NCBI GenBank assembly: GCA_001604385.1 | Contig: LVBK01000016.1 | Span: forward strand, 62,001 to 126,000 | Direction: 5' to 3' | Source of the DNA: Spirochaetales bacterium Spiro_09 | Lineage (GTDB): Bacteria > Spirochaetota > Spirochaetia > Treponematales > Treponemataceae | Length of the DNA: 64,000 nucleotides | Shown: one piece after another, positions 37,133 through 45,614 of the stretch | Layout: each line of letters starts with the position of its first letter | How positions within the stretch are numbered: the first letter of the stretch is position 1 | Position numbers and translations under genes: made by a program | Notes under the pieces: generated by a model | The model's database searches: none | Told to the model about the DNA's origin: nothing | What the model saw: the letters and a program-made list of their open reading frames with translations, nothing else

Positions 37133-39250
37133 ATGATCAAGAAAGTATATCTGCTATGTATTGCGTGTGCATTCATTGCACTACTATGGACCGGTTGCGC
37201 ACAGGCAACGGACGGGAAAGATACTCCCCAGGAGGTCACCTTTACCGTTACGTTTCAGTGTAACGGTGGCTCACCGGTTGAGCCGGTACAAGTTGAGTCG
37301 GGAAGACGGTTCAGTGAACCGGTATCACCGGTCAGACAGGGCTTCGGATTTGCCGGATGGTACAAGGATAACAACTTCACGACACCTTGGGATTTTGAAC
37401 ACGATCGGGTGAATCAGAATATTACCCTTTACGCGCGATGGGAGCCGATTGAACAGCCACAAGAAATGGTGTATACATCCCTTCCCGCTTCCGCCGACGG
37501 CACCTGGTCGTATCAGGGCTCCACTATTTTCGTTATCAGCGGTTCTGTCATATCCTATAATGGCGTTTCCAATCTCCTTGCATTCTTCGATCAGGACGGG
37601 GAACTCTTTTATCAGGTTTCGGGTAACTATGTCCCGCTGACAAACTATACCTGGGACGGATCGGTTATCAGATTCTCGGGCGTCGCCCTTGACCATACCC
37701 CGCCCGGAGGTACCACCGAGCCGATAAACTATACTTTAATTCCCGCTTCCGCCGACGGCACCTGGTCGCTGAATGGAACGATCATCTTTACCGTAACCGA
37801 TTCCTGCATCGATTATGCGGGATTTACGATACTTCCCCTTGTCTACGATGACGAGGGGAACCTCTATTATCAATACACAGCATCCTATTACCCGCTGACC
37901 GGTTATACCTGGGACGGGTCGGTCATCAGAGACTCGGGTGTCGCCCTTGACCACACCCCGCCCGGAGGTACCACAGAACCAGTAAACTACACCGCTCTTC
38001 CCGCTTCCGCCGACGGCACCTGGTCGTATGAGGGAACAATCATTTTGACCGTAAGCAACTCGATTATTTCGTACAACGGACTGTCAAATCTACCAGCGGT
38101 TTACGATGATGAGGGTAATCTCTATTACGAGTATATGGAAAATTACGTTCCCCTTACCTATTATACCTGGGACGGGTCAGTAATCAGAATTTCCGGTGTC
38201 GCCCTTGACCACACCCCTCCCGGAGGTACCACAGAACCGGTAAACTACACCGCTCTTCCCGCTTCCGCCGACGGTACCTGGTCGCTCTATGGAACGCCCG
38301 CCTTCACCATAACCGATTCCTGCATCGATTATGCCGGCCTTTCGACCCTGCCTCTTGTCTATGATGACGACGGAAACCTGTACTACACCTACGGCGGCTC
38401 CTATTACCCCCTGTCCGGCTATACCTGGGACGGGTCAGTAATCAGAATTTCAGGTGTCGCCCTTGACCACACCCCTCCCGGAGGAACTACCGAACCGGTC
38501 AACTATACGCAGCTGCCCGCTTCCGCCGACGGCACCTGGTCGCTCTATGGAGTGGCCGTCTTTACCGTAACCGATTCCTGCATCGATTATGCCGGCCTTT
38601 CGTCCCTGCCCCTTGTCTACGATGACGACGGAAACCTCTACTATTCCTACGGCGGCTCTTATTATCCGCTGTCAGGCTATACCTGGGACGGTACCGTTAT
38701 CAGTGCGATGGGCCTCGCCCTTGACCACACCCCGCCCGGAGGTACCACAGAACCGGTTACCTACACCGCTCTTCCCGCTTCTGCTGACGGCACCTGGTCG
38801 CTCTATGGAACGCCCGCCTTCACCATAACCGATTCCTGCATCGATTATGCCGGCCTTTCGACCCTGCCCCTTGTCTTCGATGACGACGGGAACCTCTACT
38901 ATTCCTATGGCGGCTCCTATTACCCCCTGTCCGGCTATACCTGGGACGGGTCAGTAATCAGAATTTCAGGTATCGCCCTTGACCATACCCCGCCCGGAGG
39001 CAGCACCGGACCAGCTACTTACACGCAGTTGCCCGCTTCCGCCGACGGTACCTGGTCGTTCTATGGTACGGTAATTTTCAGCATCAACAACTCGATAATG
39101 AGTTATCAGACAATGACAAATATACCTGTCTTCTACGATTCAAACGGAAACCTTATCATGCAATATATGGGGGTGTATTCACCATTGTCCGGCTATACCT
39201 GGGACGGTACCGCCATCTACTTTCAGGGCTTTCAATTAACCAAGTCATAA
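37133..39250 (+). CDS. Putative lipoprotein with InlB B-repeat-like module and seven tandem 86-aa repeats
   Basis: Signal/lipobox ALLWTGC; TFTVTFQCNGGSPVEPVQVESGRRFSEPVSPVRQGFGFAGWYKDNN; repeated PASADGTWS...YTWDGSVIRISGVALDHTPPGGTTEPVNYT. Confidence 0.88.
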   Translation: MIKKVYLLCIACAFIALLWTGCAQATDGKDTPQEVTFTVTFQCNGGSPVEPVQVESGRRFSEPVSPVRQGFGFAGWYKDNNFTTPWDFEHDRVNQNITLYARWEPIEQPQEMVYTSLPASADGTWSYQGSTIFVISGSVISYNGVSNLLAFFDQDGELFYQVSGNYVPLTNYTWDGSVIRFSGVALDHTPPGGTTEPINYTLIPASADGTWSLNGTIIFTVTDSCIDYAGFTILPLVYDDEGNLYYQYTASYYPLTGYTWDGSVIRDSGVALDHTPPGGTTEPVNYTALPASADGTWSYEGTIILTVSNSIISYNGLSNLPAVYDDEGNLYYEYMENYVPLTYYTWDGSVIRISGVALDHTPPGGTTEPVNYTALPASADGTWSLYGTPAFTITDSCIDYAGLSTLPLVYDDDGNLYYTYGGSYYPLSGYTWDGSVIRISGVALDHTPPGGTTEPVNYTQLPASADGTWSLYGVAVFTVTDSCIDYAGLSSLPLVYDDDGNLYYSYGGSYYPLSGYTWDGTVISAMGLALDHTPPGGTTEPVTYTALPASADGTWSLYGTPAFTITDSCIDYAGLSTLPLVFDDDGNLYYSYGGSYYPLSGYTWDGSVIRISGIALDHTPPGGSTGPATYTQLPASADGTWSFYGTVIFSINNSIMSYQTMTNIPVFYDSNGNLIMQYMGVYSPLSGYTWDGTAIYFQGFQLTKS
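37484..39250 (+). repeat. Seven in-frame tandem repeats, 258-bp period (last unit partial)
   Basis: cccgcttc(c/t)gc(c/t)gacgg anchor at 37484, 37742, 38000, 38258, 38516, 38774, 39032 (every interval 258). Confidence 0.95.
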
Positions 39251-39274
39251 TCAAAAAATAATTAAAAAAAATGG

Positions 39275-39316
39275 CACCGGCTGAAACGCACCTTTTGTTT
39301 CAGCCGGTGTTTTTAT
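39275..39316 (+). terminator. Rho-independent terminator after the repeat lipoprotein gene
   Basis: caccggctgaaac...gtttcagccggtg followed by tttttattt. Confidence 0.88.
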
Positions 39317-39405
39317 TTCCATTGACCGTGTAATAAACCCCTTATATGATACACGTGGCAGCGGATGCAGCGTTATATGAATCATCCGCCCGGTAAAGGA
39401 GTCTT

Positions 39406-39882
39406 ATGCGAAACGGTAATAAATTCCTGGTTGTATTGATAATGCTCGGGCTGCTGTGTTCATTTGGTTTGAATGCCCAATCGAAGGGGACAATTCTTCT
39501 TGCCTCGGAAAAAACCCGCTTTAAAGACCTGTTGATCGAAGAGCTCGAGACTCTGTTTGTCAACGCGGGATACACAATCAAAAAGGCGGAACATCCCAAA
39601 GGCGGGCTGGACAGCTATAAGGCATCGGATTATAGAGCGGTATTCATTACGAACTCGGGCGTCAATTCCCGCGTTCGTCCCTGGGTTGTACAATGGATCG
39701 AAAAAAACCGCAACTCAAATGCATACATACTTCTTCACACTACCCAAATTCGGGACTGGACAGTAAAAACCGATGTCGATGCGGTTACCAGCGCATCGGC
39801 TAACGGTGATGTGAAAAAACTGGCAAGAGACTACTTTCTGCAAATAACGCGCAATATCGAGCAAAAAGGTTCTGTGCAATGA
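39406..39882 (+). CDS. Exported flavodoxin-fold-like protein, unknown function
   Basis: Signal peptide (FLVVLIMLGLLCSFGLNAQ); LLASEKTRFKDLLIEELETLFVNAGYTI...YRAVFITNSG. Confidence 0.55.
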   Translation: MRNGNKFLVVLIMLGLLCSFGLNAQSKGTILLASEKTRFKDLLIEELETLFVNAGYTIKKAEHPKGGLDSYKASDYRAVFITNSGVNSRVRPWVVQWIEKNRNSNAYILLHTTQIRDWTVKTDVDAVTSASANGDVKKLARDYFLQITRNIEQKGSVQ

Positions 39883-41231
39883 CAACCGTCTTGAAACGCA
39901 TGCTGATGCTTGCAGCGTTCGTGGTCTATCCACTCGCTGCGGTCAGTATGTTCTTTTACGGCAACTGGTACAGCTTCTTTCACAGCTATTCCCTTGCCAT
40001 GTTCTTCGGCCTGACAAGTTATTGCTATTTCAGCCTTTCCCTTGTGCTCAGCGCGCGATGGAAACCCCTGGACAGACTATTTGGCCATGACCGGCTTATC
40101 GTGTATCACGCTATCATCTCGACGCTTGCGCTTGTCTGCGGGGTTTTGCATGCCGTACTCAAGTTTGTATATTTTCCCGAGCCCACATTCCAGTCAATAC
40201 TCGGCGTTGCAGGACTCGGTATCTTTCTGTCTGTTATCCTCATTACCGTGATATTGATGCTCACCACTCCGGTAGACAGGATATGGCCATTTTCATTACT
40301 GCTTGCATGGGCGAAAAAAAGCATCCATATAGACTACACCCGGCTCAAGACATTCCATAATCTGACTGCGCCTGCCTTCGTTCTCATCATCATCCATGTT
40401 ATCCTTGCCTATCCTGTGCAGGAAACCGCAGGGAGGACAGCTGCTGTCGGTATATCTGGACTGGCTGCAGTTCTGTTCTATGTGTACCACAAATTGTTCA
40501 GGCCGCTTGTTAACTATCTGGCAGACTATCGGGTTACCGAAGTTACCCACCTTAGCCCGAACATCCTGCACATTGAATTAAGCGGGCGCAAAAACACACA
40601 ATTCAAGCATAGGGGCGGACAGTTTGCCTTTTTTCGTTTTCTCGATCCCGCCTGCGGTTTTGGAGAACATCCGTTCACCATAAGCAGCCCTCCCGGTGTG
40701 AAAAACCTGACGATAACCGTAAAAAACCTTGGCGATTTTACCGCGCGGTTAAGAGACTTGAAACAGAATACCCGATGCATGATTGACGGGCCCTATGGTC
40801 TTTTTTATCCGGAACAGAATTCATCAGACCTCCTGTTCATTGCCGGAGGAATCGGAATTACACCATTCCTGTCCATACTGGGAGAACTGCTGAATTCGCC
40901 CCGACCCACGCCCCGGAAGATCAGCATACTCTGGTCGGTACGCCATCAGGAAGAAGCTTTCGCATTGGAGTATCTGGAATCCCTTTCAGGGCAACTTGAG
41001 GGTTATCATGTGAGTATCTTTCTTACAGGAAAAACAGCTCTGGACAGCGACTTGGCACGCAATCGTATTGATTACTCCCGCCTGAAAGAAGAAGTTGACC
41101 GTTTTACCTCCCCCGAAGATATAAAAGCCTTTGTGTGCGGGCCGGAAAACTTCAATAAAGCGATGCAGCAATACCTGAAGCAAACAGGCGTGGCACAGAA
41201 AAATATCAAGATAGAGTCATTTTCGTTTTAA
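39879..41231 (+). CDS. Ferric reductase-like transmembrane protein with FNR-type FAD/NAD(P) domain
   Basis: Multiple TMs with His pairs; GGQFAFFRFLD, EHPFTISSPPG, FIAGGIGITPFLSIL, FVCGPENF. Confidence 0.88.
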   Translation: MTTVLKRMLMLAAFVVYPLAAVSMFFYGNWYSFFHSYSLAMFFGLTSYCYFSLSLVLSARWKPLDRLFGHDRLIVYHAIISTLALVCGVLHAVLKFVYFPEPTFQSILGVAGLGIFLSVILITVILMLTTPVDRIWPFSLLLAWAKKSIHIDYTRLKTFHNLTAPAFVLIIIHVILAYPVQETAGRTAAVGISGLAAVLFYVYHKLFRPLVNYLADYRVTEVTHLSPNILHIELSGRKNTQFKHRGGQFAFFRFLDPACGFGEHPFTISSPPGVKNLTITVKNLGDFTARLRDLKQNTRCMIDGPYGLFYPEQNSSDLLFIAGGIGITPFLSILGELLNSPRPTPRKISILWSVRHQEEAFALEYLESLSGQLEGYHVSIFLTGKTALDSDLARNRIDYSRLKEEVDRFTSPEDIKAFVCGPENFNKAMQQYLKQTGVAQKNIKIESFSF

Positions 41232-41305
41232 TTCTTTACCAGCTCATATTCCTGGAAAGCCCTTTCTCTTTTGCACCTAAACCGCGATCTTCATATCAAC
41301 AAAGC

Positions 41306-41348
41306 TGATATATATCAATTTTCTTGACAACTGCCAAAAACCAAAATA
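41306..41348 (+). promoter_or_regulatory. Putative promoter/operator upstream of the sugar ABC operon
   Basis: palindrome tgatatatatca at 41306-41317, then ttgaca-17 bp-tagagt. Confidence 0.4.
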
Positions 41349-41408
41349 GAGTAAACAGAATAAGGAATTATCCTTAAGAAATCTGCACTATATGCTAATT
41401 AGGGGGAA

Positions 41409-42710
41409 ATGATGATGAGATTCCGGAAAATTGCAGTTCTTTCTGCAGTATTTGCTCTTGTATTACCGGCTCTTGTGCTTGCAGGCGGAGCACAAGACAG
41501 TACTGGCGCGTCACAGGGAAAGCAAAAAGTCAGTTGGTGGCATATCGGTACAGCCGCAAATGACCGGGTAATGTATCAAGGCTTCGCGGATGAATTCATG
41601 AAGCTGAACCCGAATGTGACAATCGAGATCACCGTACTTGAAAATGAAGCCTTCAAGAGCAAGCTGACCACCGTCATGCAATCAGGGAATCCTCCCGATA
41701 TTTTCCAGACATGGGGCGGTGGCGTTCTGAGCGAGTATGCACGGGCCGGACTGACCCGGGATATAACTCCCCAAGTAAAGGGTACCGCATGGGGCAATTC
41801 TATGGCATCCGGTGTATGGGAATTATACAGCACGGATGGCAAGGTGTATGCCGTACCGAATGATGCCGGTTGTATTACTTTCTGGTACAACAAGGACTTG
41901 CTTGCCAAAGTAGGGTATACCTCATTTCCGACAGATTGGGACGATTTTCTGGTACTGGTGAAGAAACTTAAAGATGCAGGAATAACACCGATAGCGATTG
42001 CCGGAGGCGATAAATGGCCAGCAATGTTCTATTGGGCATATCTCTCCCTGCGTCTCGGCGGCCCTCAACTCTTCCAGGAAACCTTCTCCGGAAAGAATAC
42101 ACAGGGTTTCAATCATCCGTCTTTCGTCAAGGCAGGACAGATGCTTGCAGAACTTGTCGCCCTCAAACCATTCCAGGATGGATTCCTTGGAGCAACCTAC
42201 AACGACCAGGCAGCACTCGTTGGAAACGGGCAGGCGGCTATGGAGCTAATGGGTCAATGGGCCCCCAACGTACAACGTGATAATTCAACCAGCAAGGCCG
42301 GTATCGGCGACAAGCTGGCAGTGGCCACATTCCCGGCTATCAAGGGTGGCAAGGGAAAAACAACCGAAGTGATGGGTGGCGGCGGCGGATTCGCATTGGG
42401 TAAAAATGCCTCCGACATGGCGATTGAATTCGTCAAATTCCTGACAAACAAGGAAAATCAGATCACCATTGCAAAAACAAACGGTTCATTGGTAACCACC
42501 AAGGGAGCAGAAATAGGTATTGAAGATCCCAATGCCAAGATGGTTAAGGCTCTTGTGGATACCTGTACCTTCTTCCAGCTGTATCTGGATCAATATCTGT
42601 CTCCCTCCGCTGGTGGCATCCTCAATGACTCAGTGCAGGCCATTCTTGCCGGAACAAAGACACCGGAACAGGCTGCAGCGGCAATTCAGGCAGAGTTTAT
42701 AAACAAATAA
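41409..42710 (+). CDS. Sugar ABC transporter extracellular substrate-binding protein
   Basis: Signal peptide; SBP_bac_1 pattern, GGGGGFALGKNASDMAIEFVKFLTNKENQ; followed by two permeases. Confidence 0.93.
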   Translation: MMMRFRKIAVLSAVFALVLPALVLAGGAQDSTGASQGKQKVSWWHIGTAANDRVMYQGFADEFMKLNPNVTIEITVLENEAFKSKLTTVMQSGNPPDIFQTWGGGVLSEYARAGLTRDITPQVKGTAWGNSMASGVWELYSTDGKVYAVPNDAGCITFWYNKDLLAKVGYTSFPTDWDDFLVLVKKLKDAGITPIAIAGGDKWPAMFYWAYLSLRLGGPQLFQETFSGKNTQGFNHPSFVKAGQMLAELVALKPFQDGFLGATYNDQAALVGNGQAAMELMGQWAPNVQRDNSTSKAGIGDKLAVATFPAIKGGKGKTTEVMGGGGGFALGKNASDMAIEFVKFLTNKENQITIAKTNGSLVTTKGAEIGIEDPNAKMVKALVDTCTFFQLYLDQYLSPSAGGILNDSVQAILAGTKTPEQAAAAIQAEFINK

Positions 42711-42836
42711 AGGCAATGTATCCAAAAGCACCTGGAATTAACCCAATCGGGCATTCCAGGTGCCTTCCGGGCAGGAACGAAGGCACAGACCTGCTGATCG
42801 CAATGTACATCCAAAACCATTTCGTTGAGGTGTGAG

Positions 42837-43742
42837 TTGAAAATACGTACAAAACGGGCTGCACTGCCCGCACCTAATAAATTCTGGACGCTTGCCATTT
42901 TACTTGGTCCGGCCTTTATATTATTCTCGGTATTTGTCATCTTTCCCGTTTTCCAGGCAGCAGTATTCAGCCTTTTCAAATGGAATGGTCTTGGACCAAT
43001 GAAGGACTTCAGGGGTTTCGCCAACTATGTCCAGTTCTTCTCGGATACGATCGTACACAAGGCGCTATCGCACAACTTTATCATTGCCGTCATATCCCTT
43101 GCAGCCGAGTTGCCCCTGGCAATGACACTGGCCTTGATCGTAAGCGATAAAAAATTCAAGGGCTCCATTTTTTTCCGCACCTTTTTTTTCCTGCCCTATA
43201 TGCTGTCGGAAGTCATAACCGGCGTTCTGTGGCAGTTTATCTATCATCCACAATATGGATTGGTAAAAGGTTTTTTTTCGCTCTTCTTCCCTGCTGTACA
43301 GGCCCCTGCCCTGATGGGAAATCCATCGACAGTACTGGGTGCCATACTCGTGGTAATTATCTGGAAATACTTTGGTCTACACATGACGATTTACATAGCG
43401 GGACTTCAAGATATACCGCAGGAGCAAATTGAGGCAGCCCGCATAGACGGTGCTTCACGCAGCCAGGTATTTTGGTCGGTCATTCTACCAGGCCTGAAAA
43501 CGGCAGTGCAATTGTCGGTTTTCTTTTCCATTATCGGCTCATTTCAGTTATTTGATTTGGTGTGGGCTATGGGCAAAGGCGATCCGGTTAACGCCGGAGA
43601 AACTATTGTCACCTACATGTATAAAAGCGGCTTGATACGCTTCAACATAGGCTATGGAAGCACCATTGCCGTATGCATTTTCTTTATTTGTCTTGCGTTC
43701 AGCATTTTATATCAAAGACTGCTCGTCAAGGAGACACGATAA
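42837..43742 (+). CDS. Sugar ABC transporter permease (MalF-like)
   Basis: EAA motif EQIEAARIDGASRSQVFWSVILPGLK; probable TTG start at 42837 with gaggtgtg upstream. Confidence 0.9.
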   Translation: MKIRTKRAALPAPNKFWTLAILLGPAFILFSVFVIFPVFQAAVFSLFKWNGLGPMKDFRGFANYVQFFSDTIVHKALSHNFIIAVISLAAELPLAMTLALIVSDKKFKGSIFFRTFFFLPYMLSEVITGVLWQFIYHPQYGLVKGFFSLFFPAVQAPALMGNPSTVLGAILVVIIWKYFGLHMTIYIAGLQDIPQEQIEAARIDGASRSQVFWSVILPGLKTAVQLSVFFSIIGSFQLFDLVWAMGKGDPVNAGETIVTYMYKSGLIRFNIGYGSTIAVCIFFICLAFSILYQRLLVKETR

Positions 43743-43744
43743 TC

Positions 43745-44590
43745 ATGAAGTCAATAAAGCAGGACACCCTTTGGTTGAGGATCGTGCAATATTCTGTCTG
43801 TCTGGCAGTATTCACTGTTATCGTTATACCACTGTACATTTCGGTCATGGGCGGATTTAAAAGCGTCGGGCAACTCAGAGCGGCCCCGCTCTCGATACCG
43901 GACCCCTTTATTTGGCAACAATATACGAATATTCTGATTGGAAAATCAGGATTTTTTTGGCGACAATTGATAAACAGCCTGATTATAGGAGCAGGAACAG
44001 TCGCGGTTGTTCTGTTCACCGGATCATTCGCCGGTTATGCGCTTGCAAGAATCAAATTTCGCCTGAATTCGGTCATCTACACCTATTTCTGGCTAGGGCT
44101 CCTTTTCCCGCTCGCTGTTGCCATATTACCACTCTACGTTCAATTACGAAATTTGAAGCTTTTGGACACACATATCGGGGTCATTCTTCCCCAGGCTGCT
44201 TTTGGTTTGCCCATGATGATCATGTTATTGCGGGGCTTTTTTCGTCACATACCCATGGAACTGGAAGAAGCAGCCACAATGGACGGATACGGCCGGTTCG
44301 GTTTTTTCTTCGGGATAGTATTACCCTTGTCCAAGCCGATATTGGCTACGGTAAGCGTCCTGACCCTTGTGGGCAGCTGGAATAATTTCTTTACGCCACT
44401 ACTGGTGTTCAATACACAGCTTAATTTTACCCTGCCACTCGGTGTCATGGACTTTATGGGAGAGTATGCGGCGGACTGGAACATGATCCTGGGATTTTTG
44501 ACCTTGGCAATGGTTCCGGCAATCGTTCTGTATATTTTCTGCCAAAAATACATCGTTTCCGGTCTTACGAGCGGGGCGGTCAAAGGCTGA
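43745..44590 (+). CDS. Sugar ABC transporter permease (MalG-like)
   Basis: EAA motif ELEEAATMDGYGRFGFFFGIVLPLSKP. Confidence 0.93.
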   Translation: MKSIKQDTLWLRIVQYSVCLAVFTVIVIPLYISVMGGFKSVGQLRAAPLSIPDPFIWQQYTNILIGKSGFFWRQLINSLIIGAGTVAVVLFTGSFAGYALARIKFRLNSVIYTYFWLGLLFPLAVAILPLYVQLRNLKLLDTHIGVILPQAAFGLPMMIMLLRGFFRHIPMELEEAATMDGYGRFGFFFGIVLPLSKPILATVSVLTLVGSWNNFFTPLLVFNTQLNFTLPLGVMDFMGEYAADWNMILGFLTLAMVPAIVLYIFCQKYIVSGLTSGAVKG

Positions 44591-44653
44591 TACACAACCT
44601 GCAATTAATTGGTCTTGTAAACTATTTAAGGCATTGGTATACTGCAACCCAGA

Positions 44654-45577
44654 ATGGGAGAAAAGAATCGCTGTTTGCTTATAACGCCGGAAACACATGC
44701 CGACGCAATTATTGCGTTATCCTCACGGGTTCGCCTTGATATTCTTTCGCTTGTTTCACGACAAAGCCTGAATATCAACGAAATCGCAGCCCAACTTCAA
44801 CTACCGCAATCCACGGTCGCGACCAATGTGGCAGCCCTGGAAAAAAGCGGTTTGCTCAATACCGAGGTAAGTACAGGTAAAAAGGGAAATCAGAAAAAAT
44901 GTACGGCATCCTGCGAAGAAATCGTAATCCGCCTTATTCCCGAGGAAAAACGATCTGATGACACCATCGAAGTCGAAATGCCGATCGGTCTTTTCACCCA
45001 GTATCAGGTTACCGCCCCGTGCGGTCTTTGTTCGCCGGACGGAATCATCGGTTTTCTTGATGTACCCGCATCCTTCCTTGATCCCGACAGAATGCGTGCC
45101 GCTCTGGTCTGGTTTGAGACCGGATGGGTAGAATATCAGTTTCCCGATAACAGTATGTACACCGACAAAAAATTGAAATCCCTGGAACTAAGTGCCGAAC
45201 TATCCTCTGAAACACCGGGAACAAACGCTTCCTGGAAATCGGATATCACCGTGTGGATAAACGGAGTCGATATCGGGATGTGGACATCCCCGGGAGACTT
45301 TGGCGACAAAAGAGGCAAATTCACCCCTGACTGGTGGAAACTTGAAGGGTCCCAATACGGTTTACTGAAAAAATGGTCCGTCACAGAGGACGGAACATAT
45401 GTCGACGGCATTCGGGTATCGGATATTGTTTTGAGCGATTTGAATCTGGGAGAACATCATTCCATCCGTATCCGCATGGGCGTCAAGGAAGACGCAAGAC
45501 ACCCCGGCGGACTCAATATCTTCGGCAAGGGCTTCGGAAACTACGACCACGCAGTACTTCTCCGATTACACTTTTAA
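44654..45577 (+). CDS. ArsR-type HTH regulator with large C-terminal beta-rich domain
   Basis: LSSRVRLDILSLVSRQSLNINEIAAQLQLPQSTVATNVAALEKSGLL; ~200-aa C-terminal domain. Confidence 0.82.
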   Translation: MGEKNRCLLITPETHADAIIALSSRVRLDILSLVSRQSLNINEIAAQLQLPQSTVATNVAALEKSGLLNTEVSTGKKGNQKKCTASCEEIVIRLIPEEKRSDDTIEVEMPIGLFTQYQVTAPCGLCSPDGIIGFLDVPASFLDPDRMRAALVWFETGWVEYQFPDNSMYTDKKLKSLELSAELSSETPGTNASWKSDITVWINGVDIGMWTSPGDFGDKRGKFTPDWWKLEGSQYGLLKKWSVTEDGTYVDGIRVSDIVLSDLNLGEHHSIRIRMGVKEDARHPGGLNIFGKGFGNYDHAVLLRLHF

Positions 45578-45614
45578 ATCGGATAACGGAGAGCCCCACA
45601 ACGTTGCCGGGCTC

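Noticed and set aside
37484-39250. Regular repeats considered as CRISPR
   Set aside because: 258-bp period, in frame within one ORF, with no short repeat/unique spacer structure.
39271-39286. tggcaccggctgaaacgc as a second sigma-54 promoter
   Set aside because: GG-GC spacing is wrong and the sequence is part of a terminator stem.
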